From NCBI GenBank assembly GCA_945865725.1, contig CAMBEO010000008.1, positions 1 through 59,775 on the forward strand: 59,775 nt of DNA. Reading direction: 5' to 3'. Positions 59,573-59,775 of the stretch are shown one piece after another (position 1 is the stretch's first letter; every line of letters begins with the position of its first letter). The DNA is from Thermoflexus hugenholtzii JAD2. GTDB lineage: Bacteria; Chloroflexota; UBA11872; UBA12225. Made by a program: the position numbers and the translations under genes. The notes beneath the pieces are model-generated. The model had not been told where the DNA came from. It ran no database searches and was given only the letters and a program-made list of their open reading frames with translations.

Positions 59573-59775
59573 ATGCGCATCCTGGTCACTGGCGTCACCG
59601 GCCGGATCGGCGGAAACCTCGCCGCCACCCTCGCCGGTGCCGGGCACGAGGTGCGCGGTCTCGTCTGGTCGCGCGATGCCCGGACCGCGAAGCTGGCCGG
59701 CCTCGGCCTCGAACTCGTCGAGGGCACCCTCACCGACCGCGCCGCGATCGACCGCGCCGTCGAAGGCGTCGAGGC
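59573..59775 (+). CDS. NAD-dependent epimerase/dehydratase-type SDR (5' part, runs off the window)
   Basis: The first 67 residues form an extended-SDR Rossmann start: RILVTGVTGRIGGNLAATLAGAGHEVRGLVW, with the TGxxGxxG cofactor loop, then LAGLGLELVEGTLTD, the usual Asp-containing strand. The ATG has AGGAGG 5 nt upstream. The substrate-determining part lies beyond the window. Confidence 0.85.
   Translation, partial: MRILVTGVTGRIGGNLAATLAGAGHEVRGLVWSRDARTAKLAGLGLELVEGTLTDRAAIDRAVEGVE

Overview
This is a high-GC chromosomal window from a free-living bacterium, most probably a member of the Chloroflexota (Thermomicrobia/Limnocylindria-like). The assignment rests on features visible here rather than on a search: an S12 protein with an inserted segment after the N-terminal helix, a fused IspDF, a long SRP RNA with an Alu domain, a B558-type succinate dehydrogenase, GTG starts and very strong G/C third-codon bias. 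Nothing marks the window as plasmid or phage.

Left part (1-12.9 kb, all minus strand): the transcription/translation supercluster, read right to left as tRNA-Thr(UGU), tRNA-Thr(GGU), rpmG, secE, nusG, rplK, rplA, rplJ, rplL, rpoB, rpoC and the start of rpsL, which runs off the left edge. rpsL and rpmG start with GTG. Control elements include a strong TTGACC-18-TATACT promoter before the tRNAs, a two-hairpin leader before rplJ (probable L10 autoregulation), and a long hairpin between rplL and rpoB.

12.9-29.3 kb (nearly all minus): housekeeping genes rlmB, cysE, ispDF, radA, clpC and a four-domain S1 protein, then a VOC protein (plus strand), a small membrane protein, tRNA-Ala/tRNA-Ile, recR, ebfC, dnaX, the 270-nt SRP RNA, two tRNA-Ser, tadA and fumC. 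The dnaX-ebfC-recR run next to ffs, tRNA-Ser and tadA is a widely conserved neighbourhood.

29.3-49.2 kb: plus-strand TCA genes sdhC, sdhA, sdhB and mdh sit beside the minus-strand fumC. Then come tRNA-Arg, a histone-deacetylase-like hydrolase, an octopine-dehydrogenase-family enzyme, an ABC-2 exporter operon with an embedded 2-hydroxyacid dehydrogenase, a truncated hemoglobin, YajQ, a methyltransferase, a two-domain VOC protein, a tandem GNAT acetyltransferase, a mannonate dehydratase and an ABC exporter half-transporter.

49.2-59.8 kb: an accessory, metabolically flavoured stretch with an aldo/keto reductase, an amidase coupled to an MFS transporter, a wrecked second MFS gene filled with repeats, a third MFS gene, an unrecognised 361-aa protein, a Gfo/Idh/MocA oxidoreductase, a 14-TM MFS exporter and the first codons of an SDR/epimerase.

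The most distinctive feature is a mosaic family of dispersed GC-rich palindromic repeats, with a core of TCCCTCTCCCGCCGC followed by GCGGGGGAGGGA. It fills about a dozen intergenic gaps, mostly just 3' of genes. It also enters genes: it forms an in-frame 94-residue linker in IspDF built on a 39-bp period, encodes the C-terminal tail of an ABC exporter, and a related repeat block replaces the middle of an MFS gene.
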